A stretch of DNA of 64,000 nucleotides from Rheinheimera hassiensis. GTDB lineage: Bacteria > Pseudomonadota > Gammaproteobacteria > Enterobacterales > Alteromonadaceae. Shown one piece after another: positions 1 through 9,459 of the stretch (position 1 is the first letter of the stretch; each line of letters opens with the position of its first letter). The notes under the pieces were generated by a model that saw nothing but the letters and a program-made list of their open reading frames with translations, did no database searches and was not told where the DNA came from. A program made the position numbers and the translations under genes. Where the stretch lies: NCBI RefSeq assembly GCF_022436675.1, contig NZ_JAKUJZ010000001.1, forward strand, positions 605,006 to 669,005, read 5' to 3'.

Positions 1-3
1 AAA

Positions 4-1605
4 TTAAAGCAGCGGGCCTGCGGCCACTAATGCTTTACCTTCTTCGTTATCGGTAAATTTAATAAAGTTATCAATAAAACGTGTGGCTAAGTCTTTGGCT
101 TTTAGCTGCCATTCTGCCGCATTAGCGTAAGTGTTCCGCGGATCGAGAATAGATACATCATCCACCCCGTGCAGTGCGGTTGGCATTGCCAGATTAAAAT
201 ACGGTAGTTGCACAAATTCCGCATTTTCAATGCTGCCATCTAAAATGGCATCAATAATGGCGCGGGTAGCTTTAATCGAAATGCGCTTACCGCTGCCATT
301 CCAACCGGTATTCACCAAATAAGCTTCTGCGCCCGATGCCGCCATACGCTTGCCTAATACTTCGGCATACTTGGTTGGGTGCAAGCTTAAAAACGCCGCA
401 CCAAAACAGCTGGAGAAGGTGGGTGTTGGCTCAGTAATACCTCGCTCAGTACCGGCCAGCTTGGCAGTAAAGCCAGACAGGAAGTGGTACTTGGCCTGAT
501 CTTTAGTTAACTTAGATACCGGTGGTAATACACCAAAGGCATCAGCAGTTAAAAAAATCACTTTTTTCGCGTGGCCCGCTTTAGACACCGGTGTAACGAT
601 ATTATCGATATGATAAATCGGGTAAGACACGCGGGTATTTTCGGTTTTAGAGCCATCGTTAAAGTCAATTTCACCGTCAGTTAATACCGTTACGTTTTCC
701 AGCAGCGCATCGCGGCGAATAGCGTTGTAGATATCCGGTTCGTTTTCTTTCGACAGGTTAATGGTTTTAGCATAACAACCACCTTCAAAATTAAATACGC
801 CATCGTCGTCCCAGCCGTGCTCGTCGTCGCCAATCAGCTGGCGCTTAGGATCGGTAGACAGGGTAGTTTTACCGGTGCCGGATAAACCAAAAAATACCGC
901 AACATCGCCGTCTTTGCCCACGTTAGCTGAGCAGTGCATGGAGGCAATACCCTGCAGCGGTAAAAAGTAGTTCATCATGGAGAACATACCTTTTTTCATT
1001 TCGCCGCCGTACCAGGTACCACCAATCAGCTGAATGCGCTCAGTCAGGTTAAAGGCGACAAAATTTTCTGAGTTCAGGCCCTGTTGCTGCCAGTTAGGGT
1101 TAGTGCACTTAGCACCGTTCATCACAATGAAATCTGGCTTGTAAGTTTTCAGCTCGGCATCCGTTGGGCGGATAAACATGTTTTTAACGAAATGCGCCTG
1201 CCAGGCCACTTCGGTAATAAAACGCACCGCTAAGCGGGTGTCGCTGTTGGCGCCACAGAAAGTATCTACGACAAACAACCGCTTACCCGAAAGCTGTGTT
1301 GTTACCAGCATTTTCAGATCAGCCCATACTGCAGGTGTAATGGCTTTGTTGTCGTTTTTACCTTGATCAGACCACCACACAGTGTCGCGCGTAGTGTCGT
1401 CGCGTACTATGTATTTGTCTTTTGGCGAGCGGCCAGTAAAGATACCGGTATCGACTGAAACCGCGCCCAGTTTGGTCAGTTTGCCTTGTTCATAGCCTTG
1501 TAAATCACTGCGGGTTTCTTCCGCAAATAGCTGATCATACGAAGGGTTATAAACGATTTCCGTGACATCTGTGATGCCGTATTGGCCCAGATCCAGATCG
1601 GACAT
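4..1605 (-). CDS. pckA: phosphoenolpyruvate carboxykinase (ATP)
   Basis: Cytosolic gluconeogenic enzyme converting oxaloacetate and ATP to phosphoenolpyruvate, CO2 and ADP. The kinase P-loop [11 protein letters not shown] is near residue 240, followed by the [21 protein letters not shown] stretch that carries metal and nucleotide ligands. The reading frame is open upstream to 1677, but the ATG at 1603-1605 (protein start [10 protein letters not shown]) has AGGAGT 8 bases before it and gives 533 residues, close to the 540 of E. coli PckA. The stop codon lies at the very edge of the window, so the gene is complete. It is the last minus-strand gene after cysQ, with a 252-base gap that probably holds its own promoter. 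In E. coli pckA follows hslO; here it is at the other side of nudE-cysQ. Confidence 0.97.
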   Translation of the reverse strand: MSDLDLGQYGITDVTEIVYNPSYDQLFAEETRSDLQGYEQGKLTKLGAVSVDTGIFTGRSPKDKYIVRDDTTRDTVWWSDQGKNDNKAITPAVWADLKMLVTTQLSGKRLFVVDTFCGANSDTRLAVRFITEVAWQAHFVKNMFIRPTDAELKTYKPDFIVMNGAKCTNPNWQQQGLNSENFVAFNLTERIQLIGGTWYGGEMKKGMFSMMNYFLPLQGIASMHCSANVGKDGDVAVFFGLSGTGKTTLSTDPKRQLIGDDEHGWDDDGVFNFEGGCYAKTINLSKENEPDIYNAIRRDALLENVTVLTDGEIDFNDGSKTENTRVSYPIYHIDNIVTPVSKAGHAKKVIFLTADAFGVLPPVSKLTKDQAKYHFLSGFTAKLAGTERGITEPTPTFSSCFGAAFLSLHPTKYAEVLGKRMAASGAEAYLVNTGWNGSGKRISIKATRAIIDAILDGSIENAEFVQLPYFNLAMPTALHGVDDVSILDPRNTYANAAEWQLKAKDLATRFIDNFIKFTDNEEGKALVAAGPLL

Positions 1606-1840
1606 GATGTAACTCCTAAGGGTACTGTAGGTAAGGGTGCAGTCTCTGGCGGACTTAATTTTCGGTATTTTTGTCACAATATGCTGTTTTTCTGTGCAAA
1701 AACCCGGCTACATAATAGCGTTTTGCCAGAATAAAAGATAGCCGGAAAATGCGCTGATTTGGCTAAAAGCCTTACCAGATATGGAGTTGCCAAACTGCCA
1801 GCGGTAAGATAATAGTAATGAAAAACACTTCGTAACCCAC

Positions 1841-1856
1841 ACTGAAAGCTTTCAGT
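1841..1856. repeat. 16-bp perfect palindrome at cysQ 3' end
   Basis: ACTGAAAGCTTTCAGT is its own reverse complement and sits immediately after the cysQ stop codon. It has no loop or following T-run, so it is not a typical terminator. It may be a protein-binding site or an RNA 3'-end structure; the function is unknown. Confidence 0.4.
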
Positions 1857-1857
1857 A

Positions 1858-2688
1858 TCAAGCGGTAAGGCTACGTTCGGTAGGTCGGGATTTAATTAAT
1901 TTTGGCCACGGAATACTGGCTTGCCCCATTACCATAAAGTCAGGGTTTGCCAGGGTATCGCGCTGGTTGTAGCTTAGCGGGGTAAATTCGCTGTCGAGAA
2001 TTTTACCGCCGGCTTCTTCAACAATAACATGTACTGCGCCGGTGTCCCACTCGCCGGTAGGGCCCAGACGCATATAACAATCGGCTTTGCCTTCTGCGAC
2101 CAGGCAGCTTTTTAGCGAACAACTGCCAAGGGCAATATATTCCACATCGTGCTGGCTTTGCAGTAAATCGACAATAGGCTGCAGCGGCTGGCGCCGGCTA
2201 ACAGCAATTTTCAGCGTTTGCCCGGCCTGGTGCTGGTTAACCCGCATACGATTAATCAGGTTACGCCGCTGTTTAAAAGCGCCATTACCTCGGCTGGCGT
2301 AGTACATAACCTCTTCTTTAGGCCAGTAAATCACCCCAAGCGCGGGCCAGCCATGTTCCACCAGCGCAATGCTGACAGCAAAATCACCGCTTTTGGCAAC
2401 AAATTCCTGGGTACCATCCATAGGATCGATCAGCCAGTAACGTGGCCAGTGCTGGCGCTGTGCCAGCGGAATAAGATGAGATTCTTCTGAAATAATCGGG
2501 ATATCGGGTGTCAGCTCAGACAAACGATTAATAATAATCCGGTTGGCGGCCAGATCGGCCGAGGTTACCGGGCTTAAATCGGCTTTTTGCTGCTGCTGAA
2601 AATCACCGCTTTGGTATAGCTGCCATAGCTCTGCTCCGGCCTCTCTGGCCGCAGATTTAACAGGGTCAAGCAGTTTGCTTAAAAACAT
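1858..2688 (-). CDS. cysQ: 3'(2'),5'-bisphosphate nucleotidase CysQ
   Basis: Inositol-monophosphatase-like, metal-dependent phosphatase that converts adenosine 3',5'-bisphosphate (PAP), a by-product of sulfate assimilation, to AMP. Family signatures are the metal-binding ISEES around residue 66, WLIDPMDGTQEF near residues 85-96 and the C-terminal GEWDTGAVHVIVEEAGG. At 276 residues it is slightly longer than E. coli CysQ (246), with a C-terminal tail. Its start lies 23 bases inside the end of nudE, so the two genes are translationally coupled; nudE-cysQ adjacency is seen in other marine gammaproteobacteria. Confidence 0.93.
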   Translation of the reverse strand: MFLSKLLDPVKSAAREAGAELWQLYQSGDFQQQQKADLSPVTSADLAANRIIINRLSELTPDIPIISEESHLIPLAQRQHWPRYWLIDPMDGTQEFVAKSGDFAVSIALVEHGWPALGVIYWPKEEVMYYASRGNGAFKQRRNLINRMRVNQHQAGQTLKIAVSRRQPLQPIVDLLQSQHDVEYIALGSCSLKSCLVAEGKADCYMRLGPTGEWDTGAVHVIVEEAGGKILDSEFTPLSYNQRDTLANPDFMVMGQASIPWPKLIKSRPTERSLTA

Positions 2689-3265
2689 CCGGGTTCGCTT
2701 CCAAATATTGCTGCGCTAATAACAGAGCGGCGACACTTCTGGCTTCAGTAAAATCGGCCTGCTGTAACAGAGCTACGCTGTTTTGCCGTGCCCACGGCAC
2801 CAGCTCAAGTGGCTCGGGCTCATCACCTTCAAGGCTTTCTGCATATAAATCAAAGGCCAGAACTATATGCATTGTAGCATTAAAATAGCCCGGGGCTAAG
2901 GCCAGCGACTTCAGCTGAACAAAACGTTGCGCCCCAAAACCAATTTCTTCTTTTAGCTCACGGTTCGCGGCGGTAATCACATCTTCGCCCGGATCAATTA
3001 AGCCTTTTGGAAATCCCAATTGGTAATCGTGGGTGCCGGCGCAATATTCGCGGATCAGATACAAATGTTCCGCATCCGGGCAGGCAATAATCATTACCGC
3101 ACCGCGGCCGCCGCCACGCATACGCTCATAGGTGCGCTGCTCACCGTTACTAAACAAGAGCTCCAGCTGTTCAATTTTAAATAAGCGGCTTTGTGCAACG
3201 ATATCTGCACTTAAAATTTCAGGCTTTTGTTTGCTGCTGTGTTTGTCGTCCTGCCGCTGCGCCAT
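2666..3265 (-). CDS. nudE: ADP compounds hydrolase NudE (Nudix)
   Basis: Nudix hydrolase acting on ADP-ribose, Ap3A and NADH-type ADP compounds. The Nudix box is visible as G-LIDPG-E-DVITAAN-REL-KEEIGF, matching GX5EX7REUXEEXGU. The frame is open to 3289, but the ATG at 3263-3265 (MAQRQDD) has AGAGGTGG directly upstream and gives 199 residues; E. coli NudE has 186. It is divergent from yrfG across about 59 bases and overlaps cysQ downstream. The nudE/yrfG pairing is conserved with E. coli (nudE-igaA-yrfG-hslR-hslO), but igaA is absent here. Confidence 0.93.
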   Translation of the reverse strand: MAQRQDDKHSSKQKPEILSADIVAQSRLFKIEQLELLFSNGEQRTYERMRGGGRGAVMIIACPDAEHLYLIREYCAGTHDYQLGFPKGLIDPGEDVITAANRELKEEIGFGAQRFVQLKSLALAPGYFNATMHIVLAFDLYAESLEGDEPEPLELVPWARQNSVALLQQADFTEARSVAALLLAQQYLEANPDVFKQTA

Positions 3266-3324
3266 GCTGCCACCTCTGGTACAATCCAATACTGCTACTA
3301 TAAAACGATTAACAGGAAAAACCT

Positions 3325-3996
3325 ATGCTGAACTGGGCTGAAATTGATACTGTGCTGCTGGATATGGACGGTACTTTGCTGGATCTGCACTTCGATAATT
3401 ACTTCTGGCTGCAACATTTGCCCAAGCGCTGGGCCGAGATTAGCGGCATCAGCATTGCAGATGCAGAAGCACAATTAAAAGCCGAGTACGCTGAACTGAC
3501 CGGTAAACTGGAATGGTATTGTCTGGATTACTGGGGTAAGCGCCTGCAACTGCCGATTAACGAGCTAAAGCGCGAAGTAATGCATAAAATTGCTATGCGT
3601 GCCGATGTGCCAGAGTTTCTTACCGCGTTAAAACAAAGTGGCCGCCAGATAGCGCTCGTTACTAATGCCCATCCGGATAGTTTATCGCTTAAAATTGAGC
3701 GTACCGAACTGGCCAGTTATATAGATACGCTGATCTCTACCCATGAATTTGGTGTCACCAAAGAAAACTGGGCACTGTGGCAAAAGCTGCAACAACGGCT
3801 CGGTTTTAACCCGCAGCGTACCTTATTTGTTGACGATAGCCTGCCAATTTTAACAGCCGCACAGAATTTTGGTATTAAGCATTTGCTGGCAGTAGCCAAC
3901 CCGGACAGCCAGCAATTAAGCCGGCAAATTACCGAGTTTCCGGCCATTACCGATTACACCGTGCTGCTGGATGATATCCGAAACTATCGCAGTTAG
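3325..3996 (+). CDS. yrfG: GMP/IMP nucleotidase YrfG (HAD family)
   Basis: HAD-superfamily 5'-nucleotidase for purine monophosphates. Motif I is DMDGTLLD (nucleophile and acid aspartates, residues 13-20), motif II is VTNAHPDSL with the threonine and motif IV ends in VDDSLPIL. The cap is the small helical type. The 223-residue length fits E. coli YrfG (222). The start codon follows AGGAAAAACCT. The gene converges on gspN with only 16 bases between stop codons. Confidence 0.92.
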   Translation: MLNWAEIDTVLLDMDGTLLDLHFDNYFWLQHLPKRWAEISGISIADAEAQLKAEYAELTGKLEWYCLDYWGKRLQLPINELKREVMHKIAMRADVPEFLTALKQSGRQIALVTNAHPDSLSLKIERTELASYIDTLISTHEFGVTKENWALWQKLQQRLGFNPQRTLFVDDSLPILTAAQNFGIKHLLAVANPDSQQLSRQITEFPAITDYTVLLDDIRNYRS

Positions 3997-4012
3997 CCGT
4001 TAAGCTTAGGGC

Positions 4013-4756
4013 TTAAAAGCTAATACGGTAGCGCCCCTGGGGATCCGGCTTGCCGAGGAATTGCATCGCCTGATGCACTTCTTCGGGCATATCGGCCTCG
4101 GGTTTTAGCGTACCGTTTACCAGTAACTGCTCGGCATTAATTACCGCTTTAATATCCAGCCCCAGCCGGTTAGCGCCGTCGGTTGTCAGCACTACAGTAC
4201 CGTCAGCACAGCTTAATTCACCAAACAGGCTTTGCAGCTCAAGCCAGGTGCCGGTTGGTGTTTGTAAGCGGGCATCCTGCCAGCTGGCATGGCCGTTTAA
4301 TACCTTACACCAGGGCTGGCCCTGGCTAAACTCTGCTACATCCAGCACCAGTTCACCACTGGCATCTACCGGTAATGGCAAGGGTAACATTGGCAATAAC
4401 TGTACGACAGGCAGCTTTAATAAACTATTTTGCAGCGCGCCACCGTCAAAACCGTAACTGGCTGTCGCTTTTACATAAGGCTGGGCCGGGTTTTGCGCGC
4501 TGCCACTTTGCAGCTCAAACTGCAGTTTGCCGGTAAATAACCGCCAGGGACTTAAAGACCATTGCAGGTTGTCAAACTGTAGCTGCTGATAACGTAAACC
4601 GGCTACTTCGCCCTGCCATAAGGTGCCCGACACTGTGCCCAGCTGCAGTTGTGCTGGCATTGGCGCCAGTTTTAACCACCAGCTGGCCGGCGTTAACAGC
4701 AAGGTAAACACTAAATAGCAGGTTACACCAATAACAATAAGTTTGGTTTTTGACAT
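4013..4756 (-). CDS. gspN: type II secretion system protein N
   Basis: Last gene of the gspC-N operon. One N-terminal transmembrane segment (about residues 5-24, KLIVIGVTCYLVFTLLLTP) is followed by a periplasmic beta-rich domain with the GTVSGTLWQGEVAGL pattern typical of GspN. GspN is an accessory, non-universal T2SS component whose role is still unclear. It is 247 residues long and starts 8 bases after the gspM stop. It converges with yrfG. Confidence 0.9.
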   Translation of the reverse strand: MSKTKLIVIGVTCYLVFTLLLTPASWWLKLAPMPAQLQLGTVSGTLWQGEVAGLRYQQLQFDNLQWSLSPWRLFTGKLQFELQSGSAQNPAQPYVKATASYGFDGGALQNSLLKLPVVQLLPMLPLPLPVDASGELVLDVAEFSQGQPWCKVLNGHASWQDARLQTPTGTWLELQSLFGELSCADGTVVLTTDGANRLGLDIKAVINAEQLLVNGTLKPEADMPEEVHQAMQFLGKPDPQGRYRISF

Positions 4757-4764
4757 AGCTTTAC

Positions 4765-5235
4765 TTACTCCACTACCATACGCCGCACCCGCACTATGCC
4801 GGGTGTTTCAGCAGTGGCTACGTCTAAATTTACCAGTTTCACACCATGCTGATACTGCAGCGCATGCAGCCAACTTAACAGTTTGTCGAAACTGACATCC
4901 TCCAGCACCAGTGTGAGCTGCTCGTTTTGCGGCTGCATCCGGCTGACACTGATACCGCTGCTGCGCGCACTGTTACTGATAATTTGTGCCAGGCTGCCGC
5001 CACTACGCGCAGTAGTAACAGAGGCTGCTTTTAACTGCGGCAGTAATTGCTGCAACTGGCTAAGCTGGCGCTGGGCGCTTTGCACCTTTTGTTGCTGTAT
5101 ATCACGGGCCTGATGCAGCGGTTGCCACAGCATCCAGTAAAACAAACCCAATACCACTACTACTGCTGCACCGGCAACCAGCCGCTGTTCGCGTAGTTGT
5201 AGCCCTGTCCACCAGGTTAAAAACTGCTGCTTCAT
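4765..5235 (-). CDS. gspM: type II secretion system protein M
   Basis: Inner-membrane platform protein that partners GspL. It has a short cytoplasmic N-terminus (MKQQFLTWWTGLQLREQRL), one transmembrane segment at about residues 19-38, a Gln-rich coiled coil (about 42-75) and a C-terminal ferredoxin-like periplasmic domain. At 156 residues it is of normal size. Its start overlaps the gspL stop by 4 bases. Confidence 0.93.
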   Translation of the reverse strand: MKQQFLTWWTGLQLREQRLVAGAAVVVVLGLFYWMLWQPLHQARDIQQQKVQSAQRQLSQLQQLLPQLKAASVTTARSGGSLAQIISNSARSSGISVSRMQPQNEQLTLVLEDVSFDKLLSWLHALQYQHGVKLVNLDVATAETPGIVRVRRMVVE

Positions 5236-6419
5236 ACTTTGCCCCGCACCGCGACACTGCCTTGCACCTTGCCGCCATCGTTACTTAATGCGCCCTGTTC
5301 AACAATAAAGCCAGCCTGCTCCAGTGCGGTTTTTAAGCGCTCAAAACTCTGAAAGCCTTCGCCTTTGGCCTGAAAGCGCAACTCGGCGCGTTTACCATCA
5401 AAGCGCAGGTTTTCCAGGCTGATATCCGGCACTTTTGCCAGTTGCTGCTGCAGGCTGTCCAGCAAGGCCAGAAAGCTCTGCTCATTGCTACCGCCTACCG
5501 CGGCAAGCTTTTGCTGCAGTTGCAGGTTAAGGTTAACCACGCGCTCATTCGGAAAAGCCTGCTGATATACGCTAAGGCTTTGTTGTTGCAGTGCGGCGCT
5601 TTGCCGTCCTAACTGCCAATTATTTAAGCCCAGTTGCAGCACATAGAGTGTTAAACAGGCACCGGCCAAAATGGCGCTATTGCGCCACAGCTGCAAGTGA
5701 CGGTTTACCTGACGCTTGGGTTTATATTCGCCTTGTAGCAACGTAAAGCTATTCTGGTTTAGCTGGCTGGCCAGTAATGCTAAAGGCAACTCCGGCTCTG
5801 CCAGCTGATGCGGCTGCATCAGCTCTGCTGGCCAGGGGCTGTAACTGGTTAACATCGGCAAAGCGGCCAGTTGCAGGTAATCTGCCCACCAGGGTGCATC
5901 AATAGCCGCTACCTGCCAGCTGCTTTGTTTTAACAACCACTGCTCATGTAACTGAATACAGGCGGGTAGCTGCTGCTCTGGCAGCAACAGGGCGTCGGGT
6001 AACATGCGGCTAACGCTAAAACCGGCACTTTGCAGTGCGCTCAGCCAATGCTCCAACCGCTCGTGCTGACACACCGCTACTTGCTGGCTGTACTGGCCGT
6101 CGTGATGCACTACATCACCCAACGCCAGAAACAGCTGCTCAATATCTTCGGCCTGGTCTTCTTCCAGCATATAAGGTAATGCCTGCAGCAGTTGCCGGTT
6201 AGGCTTGCCCGGCAGGGTTACCTGCTTTAACACCACATCGGATGCGGGTACCAATGCCACCACCGGCCGGTTACCTAGCCGTACTGCCAGTTCCGGCAAT
6301 TGTTCAGTGCCGGTAAGTTCGCCGCTGGCGATCACTTCCTGGTTATGGCTGGCCCACACCAGCCAACTGATACTTTGTTCTGCCCGGCTACCTAGCCGGA
6401 TCACCAACTGTTCACTCAC
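5232..6419 (-). CDS. gspL: type II secretion system protein L
   Basis: Links the cytoplasmic ATPase GspE to the inner-membrane platform. It has an N-terminal actin-like cytoplasmic domain (LEEDQAEDIEQLFLALG near residue 87 is typical), a transmembrane helix around residues 248-265 (NSAILAGACLTLYVLQLGL) and a periplasmic ferredoxin-like domain. It is 395 residues long and overlaps gspK and gspM by 4 bases at each end, which indicates translational coupling. Confidence 0.94.
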   Translation of the reverse strand: MSEQLVIRLGSRAEQSISWLVWASHNQEVIASGELTGTEQLPELAVRLGNRPVVALVPASDVVLKQVTLPGKPNRQLLQALPYMLEEDQAEDIEQLFLALGDVVHHDGQYSQQVAVCQHERLEHWLSALQSAGFSVSRMLPDALLLPEQQLPACIQLHEQWLLKQSSWQVAAIDAPWWADYLQLAALPMLTSYSPWPAELMQPHQLAEPELPLALLASQLNQNSFTLLQGEYKPKRQVNRHLQLWRNSAILAGACLTLYVLQLGLNNWQLGRQSAALQQQSLSVYQQAFPNERVVNLNLQLQQKLAAVGGSNEQSFLALLDSLQQQLAKVPDISLENLRFDGKRAELRFQAKGEGFQSFERLKTALEQAGFIVEQGALSNDGGKVQGSVAVRGKV

Positions 6420-7405
6420 CCCTGGCCTCCAAATCGCCGGGCCAATACTTTGACCTGATTATTATCATTTATTTTAAGTACCGACGTTAATACAAAGCCA
6501 CTTTCCAGATAGGCCGCTGTCGCTGTTAGCTGAAAACTATCTGACTTAAGCGCCAGCATGCTTTTAGCCTCATCCGGCACGGTAATAGCGCTAAGCTCAG
6601 CGGTGGCAAACAGCTCTTCCAATGTAGCAAAACCCTCTTCCGGCCGGTTAGCGATAATATCCAGTGCCGCCTGCTCTGTCAGCTCAGGGATCAGCGCCGC
6701 CAGCAATACTGCCGTATCTTCGGTCAGTGTGTTTACATTCAGTAATAAGCGGTTATCTTCCGGCACCACACAAACAAAAGGTGCCAGTAACTGGTAATCT
6801 GCCGGTGTCATATCCAGTATTACCCGCAACTCTGACACACTGGCCATCAGGCTGTTAGCGGCGTAATACGGAAACCGTAGCGCGGCATAATCATCATCTT
6901 CGGCGCTACCGGCAGTGCTTAGCATACCATCTTCATCCAGCCAGTCGCCCAGGCGCGCTGTCAGATATTCGGCCGGCATTGATAGCTCTGCCGCTTTTAG
7001 CTCCAATAAGCGCTGAAACGCTTTTTGCCCGGCACTTTGCTCTACTCTGCCACCGCTTTGCGGTGTAACATTTTGCAGCGCATTTAAGTTAAAGCAGCTG
7101 CGCAAATCGATAATATCGCCCGATATGGTGCCGTTTTCTACCGGAAAGGTCGCGCCGGCCATGGCCCAGTTTTGTGACAGGTTTACCGTTTCCTGGCCAG
7201 ATAACTCGCGGGCCAGCAGTACACGGGCAAACTGCTCGGCACTGATGGCATACCAGAATGCCTGCTGTTGCTGCTGCATATTCTGTTGGCGCTGCAGTTG
7301 CAGTTGCAGGCGGCCGGTCATGTTTACCGCAATCACCACTACGATGGCAATGATCATCAGCACCGCAACCAATGCCACACCGGCTTGTTTGTGCGGCCTC
7401 ATCAT
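6416..7405 (-). CDS. gspK: type II secretion minor pseudopilin GspK
   Basis: Large tip pseudopilin. The prepilin peptidase site is QAG/VALVAVLMII; as usual for GspK the mature N-terminus lacks Glu5. The body carries the SAM-like domain with ITVPDEAKS and the ...LRFPYYAANSLMASVSELRVI segment. At 329 residues it is the normal size. GspK is expected to cap the pseudopilus with GspI and GspJ. It overlaps gspJ and gspL by 4 bases. Confidence 0.95.
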   Translation of the reverse strand: MMRPHKQAGVALVAVLMIIAIVVVIAVNMTGRLQLQLQRQQNMQQQQQAFWYAISAEQFARVLLARELSGQETVNLSQNWAMAGATFPVENGTISGDIIDLRSCFNLNALQNVTPQSGGRVEQSAGQKAFQRLLELKAAELSMPAEYLTARLGDWLDEDGMLSTAGSAEDDDYAALRFPYYAANSLMASVSELRVILDMTPADYQLLAPFVCVVPEDNRLLLNVNTLTEDTAVLLAALIPELTEQAALDIIANRPEEGFATLEELFATAELSAITVPDEAKSMLALKSDSFQLTATAAYLESGFVLTSVLKINDNNQVKVLARRFGGQG

Positions 7406-8034
7406 TCTATTGCTCCTGCGGCAACGGCAGCATCCGGTAGCATAAAAATACGCTCTAACCGGCCGAGGCTTTCATCAACCAGCGTAATGCGTACCGCCAG
7501 CGGGAAATTTGCATCCTGCCAGCGCTCCAGCCATTCTTCACCCTGCAGGTAGTGCACTTCAAAACCAGATAAGCCGCTTTGCAGCTGCTGTACTTTAGGC
7601 TCAGTGCCGGTTACAGCGTCCGGGTACAAGGTAAATAAACGCTGCAAAGTGCCTTCCTGTAACCGGTAAGCAACGGTTTGAATTTCACTGCGTGGTAAAA
7701 TCATGCCCGGATTACGCCAGCCGTGCCGGGCAAAGCTAACGCCATGATCTTCGCTTTCCAGTAAAAATTTCTCACCAAACAAACGGTATTTTTGCGCGGC
7801 TTCACCATCAAGGCGCACATGGCGCACGCTGATTTGCATAAAGTCACGTTCCAGCATCAGCATAGTGCGCTGCAGCTGCACCAGGCGCTCACTGGCCTGC
7901 TGCGATAATTCATCACTTTGCGTTACACTGGTTAACACCGCTACCGACGCCAGCCCTACCAAAGCAAAAATGGCCGCTGCCAGCAGCATCTCAATAAAGG
8001 TAAAACCGCTGTTTGCCTTAACCACCGGGCCCAT
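7402..8034 (-). CDS. gspJ: type II secretion minor pseudopilin GspJ
   Basis: Minor pseudopilin of the tip complex. The cleavage/methylation motif is NSG/FTFIEMLLAAAIF. The open frame extends to 8112, which would overlap gspI by 74 bases; the ATG at 8032-8034 (MGPVVKANSGFTF) leaves a normal short leader, lies 4 bases after the gspI stop and is preceded by GGTGG, so it is preferred (210 residues). It overlaps gspK by 4 bases. Confidence 0.92.
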   Translation of the reverse strand: MGPVVKANSGFTFIEMLLAAAIFALVGLASVAVLTSVTQSDELSQQASERLVQLQRTMLMLERDFMQISVRHVRLDGEAAQKYRLFGEKFLLESEDHGVSFARHGWRNPGMILPRSEIQTVAYRLQEGTLQRLFTLYPDAVTGTEPKVQQLQSGLSGFEVHYLQGEEWLERWQDANFPLAVRITLVDESLGRLERIFMLPDAAVAAGAIE

Positions 8035-8038
8035 TATC

Positions 8039-8407
8039 TTAACCACCGGGCTTACCCCTGTAGCTTTGCAACTGAAACAGCACCTGCTCCGGCGATTCAG
8101 CCAGGCTGACACTGATTTGTATCAGGCGTAAATCTTCGTCCGGTACCCGGGTTAGCTGTTGTTGCCATAACCAGTTGCGATTGGCCATTTCTACCTGACC
8201 CTGATCTTTCTCTTTGCCCGGCCACTCGGTTTCTATCATCGCCAGTTGCATCTGATTGTTGGCGATGTAACTGGCCATGGTTAAATCATCTAACTGGCTT
8301 AAACTGCGGATATGGGCAGAGCTGGCTTGCATAATGGCCATACCGGCGGTAGCAAAAATGGCCATGGCTACCAGCAGCTCGAGCAGGGTAAAGCCGTTAC
8401 GCTTCAT
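8039..8407 (-). CDS. gspI: type II secretion minor pseudopilin GspI
   Basis: Minor pseudopilin initiating the tip complex. The leader MKRNG/FTLLELLVAMAIF is a canonical type III signal peptide with Glu5. The length of 122 residues is typical. Its start overlaps the gspH stop by 4 bases. Confidence 0.94.
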   Translation of the reverse strand: MKRNGFTLLELLVAMAIFATAGMAIMQASSAHIRSLSQLDDLTMASYIANNQMQLAMIETEWPGKEKDQGQVEMANRNWLWQQQLTRVPDEDLRLIQISVSLAESPEQVLFQLQSYRGKPGG

Positions 8408-9003
8408 GGCAGCTCCGCAGATACCGGCGTGCGGGTAAGCGGTATGGCAAAATCGGTCGATATTGCGCTATACAACGGTGTCAGATCAGAGCTTTCTGTC
8501 AGCAATAGCTGAAACGGGCTGATTTCGCCCGACGACAGCACAAACACCTGCGGCAGCACCGGTATTTTGCTGTCTTCGTCGCTTTGTTGGTCGTCGTCAT
8601 CCAGTTGCCAGTCCAGTTGGCTTAGCAGGTTGGTTTCCTCGCCCGGCAAGCCTTCAAGCTCCAGTGTTAAGGCGATATCGCGCGGTAATGTATATTGCCG
8701 TAAACCGGCAGGTTCATCGGCTTCAGCCCATTTGCCTTCGTTATTGTCGTAATACAAAAAGCCATAACGATCTGGCAGCACATACAGGCCCCATTCCTGC
8801 TGTTTTAACATGGCAGTTTCTGCGACAAACTGAAATAACTGCTGAAAACGCTCGGCTTCTTTTTCCAGCCGCTCTTCGCGTGATTCGCCGCTAAAATTCA
8901 TTACCACTGTGGTAGCCAGCAAACCAATCAGCAGCATAACCAGCATTACCTCAACCAGGGTAAAGCCGTTGCTACGATGCTGAACAGCCGGCAGAGATGG
9001 CAT
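8404..9003 (-). CDS. gspH: type II secretion minor pseudopilin GspH
   Basis: Minor pseudopilin joining the GspI-J-K tip to the GspG shaft. The prepilin motif is SNG/FTLVEVMLVMLLIG with Glu5. The globular part is unusually acidic near residues 150-170 (a DDDDQQSDEDS stretch). It is 199 residues long; the start shares one base with the gspG stop. Confidence 0.93.
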   Translation of the reverse strand: MPSLPAVQHRSNGFTLVEVMLVMLLIGLLATTVVMNFSGESREERLEKEAERFQQLFQFVAETAMLKQQEWGLYVLPDRYGFLYYDNNEGKWAEADEPAGLRQYTLPRDIALTLELEGLPGEETNLLSQLDWQLDDDDQQSDEDSKIPVLPQVFVLSSGEISPFQLLLTESSDLTPLYSAISTDFAIPLTRTPVSAELP

Positions 9004-9458
9004 TAGTTGTTTGAATTCCCGTTGGCATCCAGATTCCAGTTACCGATGTCATCATCAGTACCTGCGGTGCGATCCGGGCCTTTACTCAGGATATCAATAC
9101 GGCCAACCTGGCCCGGACTTACCAGAATATAGTCTTCATCCCATGGGTCTTTCGGTAAGCGGCGGATAAAACCACCATCCGGAAATGAGCGTGGTACCGG
9201 TTGTGACGTTGGTGCGGTAACCAGTGCCTGCATGCCTTGCTCTGTGGTGGGGTAAAAGCCATTGCGCAAACGGTACATGTCCAGCGCGCTTTCCAACTGC
9301 TGAATATCCACTACGGCTTTTTGCCGTGCGGCGGCTTCCTGGTTACCTATCAGGTTCGGCACCACCATACTGGCGATAATGCCCAGAATAACGATAACCA
9401 CCATCACTTCTAACAGCGTAAAGCCGCTGTGCTGTCTAAACTTATGTTGCCTTACCAT
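9003..9458 (-). CDS. gspG: type II secretion major pseudopilin GspG
   Basis: Main subunit of the pseudopilus. The prepilin motif is HSG/FTLLEVMVVIVILGI, and the C-terminus has the GspG calcium-site pattern GPDRTAGTDDDIGNW. A GTG 12 bases upstream (9470) is also in frame, but it would overlap gspF; the ATG at 9456-9458 follows GGTGGTTAAT and is preferred (151 residues). Confidence 0.96.
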   Translation of the reverse strand: MVRQHKFRQHSGFTLLEVMVVIVILGIIASMVVPNLIGNQEAAARQKAVVDIQQLESALDMYRLRNGFYPTTEQGMQALVTAPTSQPVPRSFPDGGFIRRLPKDPWDEDYILVSPGQVGRIDILSKGPDRTAGTDDDIGNWNLDANGNSNN

Positions 9459-9459
9459 A

